Of a stretch of 64,000 bases of DNA, positions 6,452 through 17,213 are shown piece by piece. Every line of letters begins with the position of its first letter. Within the stretch, counting starts at the first letter, position 1. Both the position numbers and the translations under genes were made by a program. This stretch comes from an uncultured Lentisphaerota bacterium (GTDB lineage Bacteria > Verrucomicrobiota > Kiritimatiellia > CAIQIC01), in assembly GCA_903912445.1 (NCBI GenBank), contig CAIWHP010000258.1, forward strand, positions 1 to 64,000, given 5' to 3'. The notes below the pieces were generated by a model. That model saw only the letters and a list, made by a program, of their open reading frames with translations, was not told the origin of the DNA and made no database searches.

Positions 6452-6868
6452 TCACCGGATAAACCGGATGCACATGGGATAGCGATAACAAACGCCTTCG
6501 TTGGCCTTGATCGTGGCGATGATGACGAAGACCAGATCGAAGATCGAGAGCAGCACCAGCGTGGCGATGCCGATGCCGCAGACGAAGATCAGCGGGATGG
6601 AGATCAGGTACCCGATCAGCATCGTCAGCTGGAAGTTCAGCGCTTCCCGGCCTTGGTCATGCACCAAGCCATATTCCTCGCGCTTGATCAGCCAGATGAT
6701 GAGCGGGCCCAAGATCGAGCCGAACGGTATGACCAGCCCGCTCAACGTCGAAAGGTGGCAAAACATGGCCCACATGCGCTCGTCTTTCGGGCCATTCGGC
6801 TTCAGCGGCTCCGGCACGGCGGGCGGCACGGGCGGAACAAACGGGGGCGGTGTTTGATTCTGTTCCAT
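6452..6868 (-). CDS. DUF4870-like small membrane protein
   Basis: The 138-residue protein has a proline-rich cytoplasmic start, then about three membrane segments: the HLSTLSGLVIPFGSILGPLI region, the LTMLIGYLISIPLIFV region, and a C-terminal one. The motif WLIKREEYGLVHDQGREALNFQ is typical of DUF4870/Tic20-like proteins, whose function is not established. GAGGTG precedes the ATG. It is downstream of glyS on the same strand and probably co-transcribed with it. Confidence 0.8.
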   Translation of the reverse strand: MEQNQTPPPFVPPVPPAVPEPLKPNGPKDERMWAMFCHLSTLSGLVIPFGSILGPLIIWLIKREEYGLVHDQGREALNFQLTMLIGYLISIPLIFVCGIGIATLVLLSIFDLVFVIIATIKANEGVCYRYPMCIRFIR

Positions 6869-6957
6869 GTTTCACCTCGTTTTCATGAACACGACTGTTT
6901 CATCAAACGTGTGTCTGCCATGCGCCGCGGCAAAGGCCGTCACAAACCCGGCCGGCC

Positions 6958-8397
6958 TCAGCCGATGGCGGCCTCGAGGCGCGCAGGCAGTTCGGCGATC
7001 TTCACGCGCACCTGCTGCATCGAATCGCGCTCGCGCAGCGTGACGGTGTCGTCTTCCAGGGTCTGGAAGTCCACCGTGACGCCGAACGGCGTGCCGATCT
7101 CGTCCTGCCGGCGGTAGCGGCGGCCGATCGCGCCGGTGACATCCCAGAACGCGCTCCAGCGTTTGCGGACCGTGTCGAAGAGGCCGCGCGCCTTGCTCAC
7201 GAGCTCCGGCTTGTTCTTGAGCAGCGGGAAAATGGCCACCTTGATCGGCGCGATGCACGGCGCGAAGCGCAGCACGGTGCGCAGCTCGCAGCCCTGCGGC
7301 TGCGTGGGCTTGTCGTAGTCCACCGGGATCGGCTGCGAGCCGGCGACGTCGCTGGTCGGGACCCATTCCTCGTGGAAGGCCTCGCACAGCAGCGCGAGCG
7401 CGATGCGGTCGGTGCCGGCGGAGGGCTCGACCACGTGCGGGATGAAGCGTTCCTTCGTGTCCTGGTCGAAATATTCCATGGATTTGCCGCTGAACTGCTG
7501 GTGGCGGCTCAGGTCGAAATCGCCGCGCGCCGCGATGCCCTCGAGTTCCTGGGTACCGAACGGGAAGTCATAGAGCACGTCCACGCAGGCGCTCGCATAG
7601 TGCGCGAGCTCTTCCTTGCCGTAGACGTAGCGGTGGAGATGGCCTTCCGGCAGCCCGATGCGGCTGTACCATTTGAGCCGCTCCGCGACCCAGTACTCGT
7701 GCCACTGCGCATCGGTGCCGGGCTTGACGAAATATTCCAGCTCCATCTGCTCGAACTCGCGCGAGCGGAACGTGTAGTTGCGCGGGTTGATCTCGTTGCG
7801 GAACGCCTTGCCGATCTGCGCGATGCCAAACGGCACCTTGACGCGCGAGCAGGCCAGGACGTTGTTGTACTGGGCGAAGATGCCCTGCGCCGTCTCCGGC
7901 CGCAGGTACGCGACCGTCGAGGTGTCCTCCTGCGGGCCGACGAAGGTCTTGAACATCAAGTTGAACGCGCGCGGCGGGGTGATGTCCTTGGAGCCGCACG
8001 CCGGGCACTTGGCGCCTTCCGGCAGCTTCGGCTTCTTGTTCTCGTCCAGCTCCAGCTTCAGGCCGAGCTCCTCGCACATCTGGTCGGCGCGGTAGCGCTT
8101 CTTGCACGCCTTGCAGTCCACCATCGGGTCGGTGAAGCCTTCGAGATGGCCCGACGCCTCCCACGTGCGCGGGTGCTGGATGATCGCGGAATCGAGGCCG
8201 ACGATGTCCTCGCGCTCGTGGACCATCGCCTTCCACCACGCGTCCTTGATGTTCCGTTTGAGCTCGGCGCCCATGGGGCCGTAGTCCCAGAAGCCGTTCA
8301 GGCCGCCGTAGATTTCCGACGTTTGAAAGATGAACCCGCGCCGCTTGCAGAGCGAAGCCAGCGCTTCCAGTTTATTATTTTTATCCTGTGCACTCAT
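6958..8397 (-). CDS. glyS: Glycyl-tRNA synthetase, homodimeric type
   Basis: This class II synthetase charges tRNA-Gly. The 479-residue length and the N-terminal FQTSEIYGGLNGFWDYGPMG mark the alpha2 type (as in archaea, eukaryotes and many bacteria), not the alpha2beta2 GlyQ/GlyS type. Motif 2 is seen in FRNEINPRNYTFRSREFEQ and motif 3 in GTDRIALALLCEAF. An inserted zinc ribbon (CKAC near 95, CPAC near 131) is present. The C-terminal anticodon-binding domain is complete. There is no clear Shine-Dalgarno. The gene is divergent from mutL (119 bp apart). Confidence 0.95.
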   Translation of the reverse strand: MSAQDKNNKLEALASLCKRRGFIFQTSEIYGGLNGFWDYGPMGAELKRNIKDAWWKAMVHEREDIVGLDSAIIQHPRTWEASGHLEGFTDPMVDCKACKKRYRADQMCEELGLKLELDENKKPKLPEGAKCPACGSKDITPPRAFNLMFKTFVGPQEDTSTVAYLRPETAQGIFAQYNNVLACSRVKVPFGIAQIGKAFRNEINPRNYTFRSREFEQMELEYFVKPGTDAQWHEYWVAERLKWYSRIGLPEGHLHRYVYGKEELAHYASACVDVLYDFPFGTQELEGIAARGDFDLSRHQQFSGKSMEYFDQDTKERFIPHVVEPSAGTDRIALALLCEAFHEEWVPTSDVAGSQPIPVDYDKPTQPQGCELRTVLRFAPCIAPIKVAIFPLLKNKPELVSKARGLFDTVRKRWSAFWDVTGAIGRRYRRQDEIGTPFGVTVDFQTLEDDTVTLRERDSMQQVRVKIAELPARLEAAIG

Positions 8398-8516
8398 GGC
8401 CGCGCATCGTGCTTGAGCCGCCCCGCAGGGTCAAGCGCGAATACGCGCGGACACTTGTCACGCGCCAAGAAAAACGGACTTTCGCGGGACGCCGGGAGCT
8501 GTGGTAGAGTCGGCGC

Positions 8517-10337
<1,821 letters not shown>

Positions 10338-11004
10338 GCTGTTCCGCATCCGCGCGCGTGAGATCCTCGCGGAAGCTTTCGTAGGCCTGGCCGTAGCGCA
10401 CCCGCTCGCCCTCCGTCAGCCCTTGGAGGTCCGACTGATAGAGATCGTGATAGGGCGCGTAGGCCAGTTGCAGCAGGTGGCAGATGCCTTCCAGGATGTC
10501 CTCGGCGCGCCGCTGGTAGTGGCCGGGCAGCAATTGCAGCTGCTCCGGCTGCGTCTTGAGGAACTGGCCGAGGAAACATTCCTCCAACTCGAAATGCGTC
10601 TGCTGTTGCGTCATGGCCAACAGCGACTCCACCTGGTCCGTGATCAAGATCATGAAGCGCAGGAAATCCGCCTCCTGGGGCAACGCCTGCGGGGAGCGGC
10701 CCGCGAACCGCGCGTGTTGCGCCGCCGTCTTGAACAACGCCAGCGCCCGCTCGGAGTGCCGGATGCGCTCGCGCAAGCCCATGCCGTGCAGCGGCTGGTT
10801 GAGCAATTCGACCCCGCTCTCGTAATAGGCATCGCGCCGCGCCAGATGCACCGGCCGGTTCAAATGTAAATGACCGTTTTTTCTCATCCTCGTGTCCGCA
10901 GGCAGCCTAACAAATGAAACGCATGCACGCAACGACGGGCCATCAGGATGGGGAAAAATAAACTGGCCAGCGCCGCGCCGAGCACCTAGATTTCACAACC
11001 AGAT

Positions 11005-12441
11005 ATGAACGCCAACCTGAGCGCTGCGGCCGGGCACTCCCGCCGCGATTTTCTGCGCGGTGCGCTGCTGGCGGCGGGTGCGCTGGCGCGGCCCGGTCAC
11101 ACCGCGCCGGCGCCGCCCCATCCGGACGCCGCCAAGCTGTACCTCGCCGCCATCGGCTGCGGTGGCAAGGGCAGCGGGGACATCACGATGCTGATGGACG
11201 CCGGCCTGAGCATCGGCGCGCTCTGCGACGTGGACGAGGAAGCCCTGCAGAAGATGGCCGCACAGGTCCGCCGGGAGAACAACCGGCAGGTCCGGCTGTA
11301 CCGCGATTTCCGCGAGATGCTGGAGAAGGAGCGGGACCGGATCCACGCCGTCTCCATCGCGACGCCCGACCACATGCACGCGCCGGCCGCCGCGCTCGCG
11401 CTGAGCCTGGGCAAACACGTCTACTGCCAGAAGCCGCTGACGCGCACCATCCGGGAGGCGCGCCGCCTCCGCGAGTTGGCGCAGCAACACGGCGTGGTCA
11501 CGCAGATGGGCAACCAGGGCAGCGCCGCAGGCGCGCTGCGCCGCGGCGTGGAAGTGTTGCAGGCGGGTCTCATCGGCCCGGTCCGCGAGGTGCATGCCTG
11601 GTCGAATCAGCGCGGCTGGCCGCAAGGCATCGAGCGGCCGGCGCGGGCGGACCGGGTGCCGCGCACGCTCGACTGGAACCTCTGGCTCGGCGGCGCGCCG
11701 CAGCGTCCGTTCGCCGACCAGGTCTACCATCCCTTCAAGTGGCGCGGCTGGCATGACTTCGGCACCGGCGCGCTCGGCGACATGGCGTGTCATAGCTGCA
11801 ACCTCGCCTTCCGCGCGCTGAATCTCGGCCATGCGACCGAAGTCGAGGCGGAGACCGAGGGCGGCACCCAAGAGACCTACCCGAAGCAGGCCCAGGTCCG
11901 GTTCCGGTTCCCCGCACGTCCGAGCCACACCGACCCCGGCGCCACGCTCCCGCCGCTCACCCTTACCTGGTATGAAGGCGGCCGGGAACCCTGTCCGGAA
12001 CTGCTCCGCGACGTGGTGGACGATGCGGGCCAGGCAGCGCCGGGCAAGCTGCCCGGCGTAGGTTGCTATTGCATCGGCGACAAGGGCCGTTTCTTTTCCG
12101 GCGGCGACTTGGGCCTCGCCAATCTCCTGCGCCTGAACGACGAGCCCAAGCTGCGCAGCATCACCCGGCACGAGGCGGCGCTCGCCGTGCCGGAGACCCT
12201 CCCGCGCAGCAGCAACCACTACCACGAGTGGGTGGAGGCGTGCGTGGTCAACAAGCCGGGCGCCCCGTATTCGCGCTTCGAGCTCGCCGCCCGCCTGACC
12301 GAGTGCCTCCTGCTCGGCTGCCTCGCCCAACGGCTGCCGGGCCGGCGAATCCAGTGGGACGGCCCGAACATGCGCTCGCCGAACACCCCGGAAGCCGCGC
12401 CGCTCGTCACGGGCACCTACCGACCGGGGTGGTCAGTCTGA
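11005..12441 (+). CDS. Tat-exported Gfo/Idh/MocA-family oxidoreductase
   Basis: This family binds NAD(P) and oxidises or rearranges sugars and related polyols. The 478-residue protein starts with a twin-arginine signal (SRRDFLRG, residues 12-19, then a hydrophobic run), so it is probably exported folded. The Rossmann start is AAIGCGGKGSGD near 49. ATPDHMHA and the substrate-side motif YCQKPLT follow. The longer Tat-type form is typical of Planctomycetes and Verrucomicrobiota. The substrate is unknown. Neighbours do not define a pathway. Confidence 0.88.
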   Translation: MNANLSAAAGHSRRDFLRGALLAAGALARPGHTAPAPPHPDAAKLYLAAIGCGGKGSGDITMLMDAGLSIGALCDVDEEALQKMAAQVRRENNRQVRLYRDFREMLEKERDRIHAVSIATPDHMHAPAAALALSLGKHVYCQKPLTRTIREARRLRELAQQHGVVTQMGNQGSAAGALRRGVEVLQAGLIGPVREVHAWSNQRGWPQGIERPARADRVPRTLDWNLWLGGAPQRPFADQVYHPFKWRGWHDFGTGALGDMACHSCNLAFRALNLGHATEVEAETEGGTQETYPKQAQVRFRFPARPSHTDPGATLPPLTLTWYEGGREPCPELLRDVVDDAGQAAPGKLPGVGCYCIGDKGRFFSGGDLGLANLLRLNDEPKLRSITRHEAALAVPETLPRSSNHYHEWVEACVVNKPGAPYSRFELAARLTECLLLGCLAQRLPGRRIQWDGPNMRSPNTPEAAPLVTGTYRPGWSV

Positions 12442-12614
12442 GTTTCTGTGGTGCTGGATGGCGATTGAATAACGGACGGGAAGTTCAGCCGTAGTTTTGG
12501 AACTCATCGTCACACCATGCTGCAGCGCAGTGCTGCGACAACGCGAAGCACAGGCGGCCACGCGAGGCGACCAGACGAGCAGAGAGGCGGAGTCCGGGCA
12601 GGGATCATCCACTC

Positions 12615-13658
12615 TTAGAAAAAAGCCTTACATAACCGCAAAGCGCCTTGCGCCCACGGCGCGCGGTGAGACACCCCAACGCCACCGGTCAGTTTTCCAA
12701 CATTCTCCAAATACCAAGTATAATTGCGCAACAGCGCGTCCTTGTTCGAGAATTTGGGATTAAACCCGAGCTTCTGTTTGGCCTTTTCGATGGAAACAAA
12801 GGACTCCTTGCCCGCTGTTTCATAAATCCACCTGTACACCGGCGAAAGATGCAGGGCTTCCAACACTCGCAGGGCGAAGATCGCCGGTTGCTCGGGGATG
12901 GAAATCAACCGTTTCCCGTGTCCCGCGAAATCAAGGATGGACTGAAAATCGGTACGGGGGGTGCCATATTTTTCGGCACCAATGTTGAAAGTATCGTTAA
13001 CGGTCAACTCCGGCAGCGTGCAGCACAACCAGATGGCCTCGCACAAGTCCTCCACATCCAAATATTGGTAGAGGTTGTTACCGGGACCCAAGATGGGAAA
13101 ATTATGACCATCCTTCGCCCATTCATAGAATAAGGCAAAGACGCCCAAGCGTTCCGGACCGATGAATGATTTGGGACGCAGGATGGGCACGACCAGGCCC
13201 TCGGCGCGATACTTTTCGCATAACTGTTCAGCTGCAATCTTGGCTTCGCCATAGGGCCCGACCCCGTGCAATTGGTCGGTTTCCAGCAGGGGATGATGAT
13301 CCGGTATGCCGTAAACCGCGGTGGAGGATATGTGCACCACCCGGCGAACACCCGCCCGCCGGGCTGCATCCAGCACCATCCGCGTACCTTCGATATCGAT
13401 CGAATAAATATCGGCGGCCTTGTAGAGCGGCAAGGCCGCAGCGGCGTGAACGACCAGGTCCACTGCTCCCATGGCGCGATGGACGTCATCGGCGTTGCGG
13501 ATGTCACCCGTAACGATGCGAACCCGATCCCGCACGTCAGCATAATCAAACGGCGCAATATCCAACGTGGTCACGTCCTGACCTTTGGCCAATAGATAAC
13601 GAACCAGGTTGACGCCCAGAAAACCCGCACCGCCCGTGACGAGATATCGCATGGTCAT
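12615..13658 (-). CDS. NAD-dependent epimerase/dehydratase (extended SDR)
   Basis: The 347-residue protein opens with [20 protein letters not shown], the NAD-binding GxxGxxG fold. It has the SST...YGEAK catalytic triad region near 122-155 and the GxxxNIGA segment expected of nucleotide-sugar epimerases of the GalE/sterol dehydrogenase type. I start it at 13658 (MTMRYL), with GGAGA upstream. The last 20 residues (from about [10 protein letters not shown]) look unrelated to the family and may be read-through into intergenic sequence. A good sigma70 promoter precedes it. The substrate is unknown. Confidence 0.85.
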   Translation of the reverse strand: MTMRYLVTGGAGFLGVNLVRYLLAKGQDVTTLDIAPFDYADVRDRVRIVTGDIRNADDVHRAMGAVDLVVHAAAALPLYKAADIYSIDIEGTRMVLDAARRAGVRRVVHISSTAVYGIPDHHPLLETDQLHGVGPYGEAKIAAEQLCEKYRAEGLVVPILRPKSFIGPERLGVFALFYEWAKDGHNFPILGPGNNLYQYLDVEDLCEAIWLCCTLPELTVNDTFNIGAEKYGTPRTDFQSILDFAGHGKRLISIPEQPAIFALRVLEALHLSPVYRWIYETAGKESFVSIEKAKQKLGFNPKFSNKDALLRNYTWYLENVGKLTGGVGVSHRAPWAQGALRLCKAFF

Positions 13659-13731
13659 TTGTCTCCAGCTTGCTGCCAGCAGCGCTGCGGCACGCTGTCC
13701 GGCACGCACCGCATTGGGGCAAAGCCGGGCC

Positions 13732-13759
13732 AGTATAGGAAGCTGCCGGTGATAGTCAA
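13732..13759 (-). promoter_or_regulatory. Sigma70-type promoter of the epimerase gene
   Basis: On the minus strand TTGACT (13754-13759) and TATACT (13732-13737) are separated by 16 bp. Both hexamers are close to consensus. Transcription would start near 13725, about 67 nt before the ATG at 13658. The rest of the 352-bp gap up to 14010 shows no gene, terminator or repeat that I can identify. Confidence 0.65.
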
Positions 13760-14010
13760 GGTCACGCCCCCCGCGCCCGCCGAGCAGAATATCCCCTTAA
13801 TAATCAGCACCATTGGCCATTTATTAAGTGCGTGACAGGCAGCGTCTTTATTTCTAAGTATTCGCGAGTGACAACGACGGCCGATTTTTATGCGGTGTGG
13901 ACAATGCGATAGATGATGGCTTCAGCACGGTTTTGCCTGCGCACCGTTCGACGCGCATCAAGCCCCACGAATGTCCGTTTGAACTGACGCGAAGCCACTG
14001 AAACAACACC

Positions 14011-16053
14011 ATGACGAAGCCCCCCTCAACTCCGCGCCGCCGTTGGCTGTGTGTGGCCCTGCCCGTACTCTTGCTGGGACTGACCCTGAACGTGGTATTT
14101 TTTGGGATCAGTGTGCGCTGCGTGCCGCCCTCCGCCGACGAGGCGATTGCCGGTTCACAAGCCTTGGACGTGACGCGCGGCCAGTTCCCGCTGCTCATCT
14201 GGGCCCAGCCCTATCAATTTCCGCTGGAATGCTACCTGGCGGCTCCGGTGGCGCGCTGGTTACCGCCCACGGCTCTCGGGGCCCGCTTGGTTCCAGCCTG
14301 GCTCAGTTTCCTGACGGTCATGGTGGGCCTGTTCGCGCTGCGCCGCATGGTCCGGCCCACCGATGCCTGGCCCGGCTGGCTCTTGATGATCATTCCCTCC
14401 GCCTATGTGTTGATGCTGCAGGTCGCTTACGCCATGCCGCAGCACAGTTCCATGTTATTGCTGACCGCCTTGATTGTGCTGCTGCTGACGGCGCGCCCGG
14501 AGAGGCCGCTGCCCGTCGTCGTGCGCGCGGCCGGCGTGGGTTTCATGGCAGGGCTGGTATTCAGCAACCATATGCTGGCCTTGCCGGTACTCATCATGTC
14601 TAGCGTCGTGATCACGATGCACGATCGCTGGCAACGGACGCTGCTTGCCCTGCCGGCCTGGTTGACAGGCGTAGGGCTCGGGTTGGTTCCTTTTCTGCTG
14701 GCGCGCTGGCTGCATCCCGGAGCCCATGCGGCGGTCGGGGGCACGCTGCCTTGGAGCATCACGATGCAACGCCTCTGGGCCCCCACCTGCACCCATACCC
14801 TGCCGGGCGCGTTGGGCCTCAACCCCTGCCTCTATCCCGACGGCAAGCCCAGATTGGATTTGTTCCCCGATATCGGTTTTATCTTGGCGGTGTTTTGGTT
14901 CCTCGTGCTGCTCACCTTGGCGGTGTTGCGCCTCATGGCGTGGATCCGTCAAATCCGCACCGAAGGCCGGTTGCGCTTGGAGGCTTGGGACTTCCTGCTG
15001 GGCATCGCTGGACTAGGGGTCCTGTTGTTTGCGCACAGTTCGCGTCAGCAATGGCACGCCTATCGCTATCTGTTGCTGGCGGCGTGGTGTTTTCCCTTCC
15101 TCCTGGCCGGGGTGTATGCCCAACTGCGCGGCGGCTGGCGGCGCTTGTTCGCAGGTGCGGCGATCTCGCTGGCGGTGCTCAATACGATCTGCAGCGTGGC
15201 GCTGATGCGCCAGTGGGCTGCGCCTGGCTTTGCCACCCGCGAATCCGATCTGGATGACCTCCGACCTGTATTGGCCGAACTCGAACGGCAAGGTATCCGG
15301 CACTGTTTCGCCACCCATTTATTTGCTTACCGGTTGAGCTTTGAAAGCGGCGGGCGCGTGTTGGCCAGTCAGGCGTACAATGAACGTTTCGCGCAATGGC
15401 CCTTGCCGCACAAGACTCTCGTCCACGCCGCCACCAACGCGGCGTATGTGCTGGTCCAACGGCTGCCCCCCCTACCCTTGGAGCGCTTTGAAAGCGATCT
15501 GGCTACGCTGGGCGTGGCCTGCCGCGTCGCCACGCTGGGCGTGTTCCGGGTCTATTCAGAGTTCCGCCAGACGAATGCCGCACCGCAGGAACAGCGGATC
15601 GTGTTTGACGCCGCGGGGGCGACGGTCAGCCACAACGCGGCCGAGGCCTCCAGCTTGACGGATGGCCAGCGCGCCAGCGCCTGGCAAAGCCAAACCAACC
15701 AGCAGTCCGGCATGTGGCTCCAGCAAGCTTGGAAGCCCTTGCGACCCGTGCAGCGCATCTCCTTGTGCTACCACAATCAGTCGCATGGCCATGCGCCCGC
15801 CCTGGATATTCTCCTGCGCGGTACCAACGGCTGGGAAAAAATCGGCGATAACCTGGCTTTCAAGGGTGATCTTTGTGACTTTTCCAATGGCCATCCGGTA
15901 TACGGTGACTTTATGCAAACCATCCGCTTTGATCCCCGGTGGGCCGATGCTGTGCGGGTTCAGATCCGGCAGCCCAACCCCTTGACGACTTGGATGCTGA
16001 GCGAGGTGGAGGTGTATTTCCGCACCGATAACGAGCCGGCGAGGGCGCCGTGA
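14011..16053 (+). CDS. Multi-pass membrane protein, GT-C-like, with extracytoplasmic domain
   Basis: The 680-residue protein has an N-terminal membrane anchor (about residues 13-33), then some nine hydrophobic helices to about residue 400. An acidic PPSADEA near 40 sits in the first loop, where GT-C glycosyltransferases (PMT/ArnT-like) carry catalytic acids. The C-terminal third is soluble and ends in a region resembling a discoidin-like beta-sandwich. This suggests transfer of a sugar or lipid-linked group at the membrane, as inference only. It overlaps the next gene at its stop, so the two are probably one unit. No Shine-Dalgarno is visible. Confidence 0.6.
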   Translation: MTKPPSTPRRRWLCVALPVLLLGLTLNVVFFGISVRCVPPSADEAIAGSQALDVTRGQFPLLIWAQPYQFPLECYLAAPVARWLPPTALGARLVPAWLSFLTVMVGLFALRRMVRPTDAWPGWLLMIIPSAYVLMLQVAYAMPQHSSMLLLTALIVLLLTARPERPLPVVVRAAGVGFMAGLVFSNHMLALPVLIMSSVVITMHDRWQRTLLALPAWLTGVGLGLVPFLLARWLHPGAHAAVGGTLPWSITMQRLWAPTCTHTLPGALGLNPCLYPDGKPRLDLFPDIGFILAVFWFLVLLTLAVLRLMAWIRQIRTEGRLRLEAWDFLLGIAGLGVLLFAHSSRQQWHAYRYLLLAAWCFPFLLAGVYAQLRGGWRRLFAGAAISLAVLNTICSVALMRQWAAPGFATRESDLDDLRPVLAELERQGIRHCFATHLFAYRLSFESGGRVLASQAYNERFAQWPLPHKTLVHAATNAAYVLVQRLPPLPLERFESDLATLGVACRVATLGVFRVYSEFRQTNAAPQEQRIVFDAAGATVSHNAAEASSLTDGQRASAWQSQTNQQSGMWLQQAWKPLRPVQRISLCYHNQSHGHAPALDILLRGTNGWEKIGDNLAFKGDLCDFSNGHPVYGDFMQTIRFDPRWADAVRVQIRQPNPLTTWMLSEVEVYFRTDNEPARAP

Positions 16054-16997
16054 TGGGTCTGTGGCCGTGGCCTCAGCATGCGACGAAAAGCTGGCGCGCC
16101 TCCAGTTCGCTCGCCCAAGTGATTTCCAATGCAATGCGCAGCTTTACGGCCTATATGCTGCTGGTTGGGGCTGTTGACGCATCGACACTGGTTCAGCGGC
16201 TGCCAAGTTGGCCTGCTTATTCGGCACCCGTGTCCGGACCCGTGCATGTTCCCTCAGGCCAGAAATTGTTTGTGGGCCTTACCCGCCATTGGTCGCGGAT
16301 GGATCCTGAGCTGTCGGCCCGGATGGTCGCTGGCGCCGGGGCGCATGGTCGCAGCTATGAACTGCTGGAACTGGAACCGCCGGGCTTAGGCAACAGCGGC
16401 ATGTATGCCTACATGCAGCAGCAGGCCGAGCAGATCGGGCCGCATCTGCGCGCGGACAAGACACACGGGTTGCTCTCGAAAATCTACTGGTGGAATACGA
16501 ACACCCGTAAGCAGGACCAACTCACAAGCTCTCAGCACAAGGCCTTGATCGACCTGTTCTGCAAAAAGTATGGGGGCTTGCTCGGCAACGTGGTCATGCT
16601 GGCGATGAACGAGAATGATCAGAATACGCCGGGTGACGTCCAGTCCGGGATTACGGCCTATTGGCGCAGTAAACCGGTCAACTCCACGGTTTTATATGAG
16701 AAAGCCGGAGCCTCTTGGGCAGAGTACCATCCGCAAAAGTTTGGGTCCTATCCTGGGCCGGGCAGCAAGTCCACGATTTTGGCGCCGGATTGCGGCCCCG
16801 TGCTGGCTGCGCTGACCCAGGGCAGCATCCAAGGGCGGGGCGGCAAACCGGATAAGGGGAAGTGGCGGGAGTTCATCCGTACGGCTTGGCGGCAGGGCAA
16901 GTCGGTGGATGCCTATAACTTTTTCGGCAGCATGGACCCAACATGGGTGGCGGCCTGCTGCGAGGTGCTTGATCAGTACCGTGACCCGCCGCGCTAG
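16053..16997 (+). CDS. Hypothetical exported protein, partner of the membrane protein
   Basis: The product is about 314 residues. A hydrophobic segment near 30-45 (SFTAYMLLVGAVDAST) could be a late signal anchor, so the true start may be an internal ATG such as that of MRSFTAYML. The rest looks globular and Trp/Tyr-rich, with motifs such as KIYWWNTNTR and AYNFFGSMDPTWVAACCEVL, reminiscent of a TIM-barrel hydrolase, but I cannot assign a family. The start overlaps the upstream stop (TGATG), or GTG at 16050 could be used. Translational coupling with the membrane protein is likely. Confidence 0.55.
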   Translation: MGLWPWPQHATKSWRASSSLAQVISNAMRSFTAYMLLVGAVDASTLVQRLPSWPAYSAPVSGPVHVPSGQKLFVGLTRHWSRMDPELSARMVAGAGAHGRSYELLELEPPGLGNSGMYAYMQQQAEQIGPHLRADKTHGLLSKIYWWNTNTRKQDQLTSSQHKALIDLFCKKYGGLLGNVVMLAMNENDQNTPGDVQSGITAYWRSKPVNSTVLYEKAGASWAEYHPQKFGSYPGPGSKSTILAPDCGPVLAALTQGSIQGRGGKPDKGKWREFIRTAWRQGKSVDAYNFFGSMDPTWVAACCEVLDQYRDPPR

Positions 16998-17213
16998 TCC
17001 ACGAGCACCTCACCCCTCGGCACAGAAGCGGTGCCGTCTGCAACGCTGCCGGGCACGCACAGGAACAGCAACCACCTTGACCCTCTGACCCGCGACCTCC
17101 GCGCCGCGGCGGGAGCTGATCAAGCAGTGGTGCGCGGTTGCGGCGCAGTGCCGGCGTAGTGTCTCACGTCTAGCTTTTCATCTTCTGAGCACTGGCCGCG
17201 GGCGTGTCTTCCA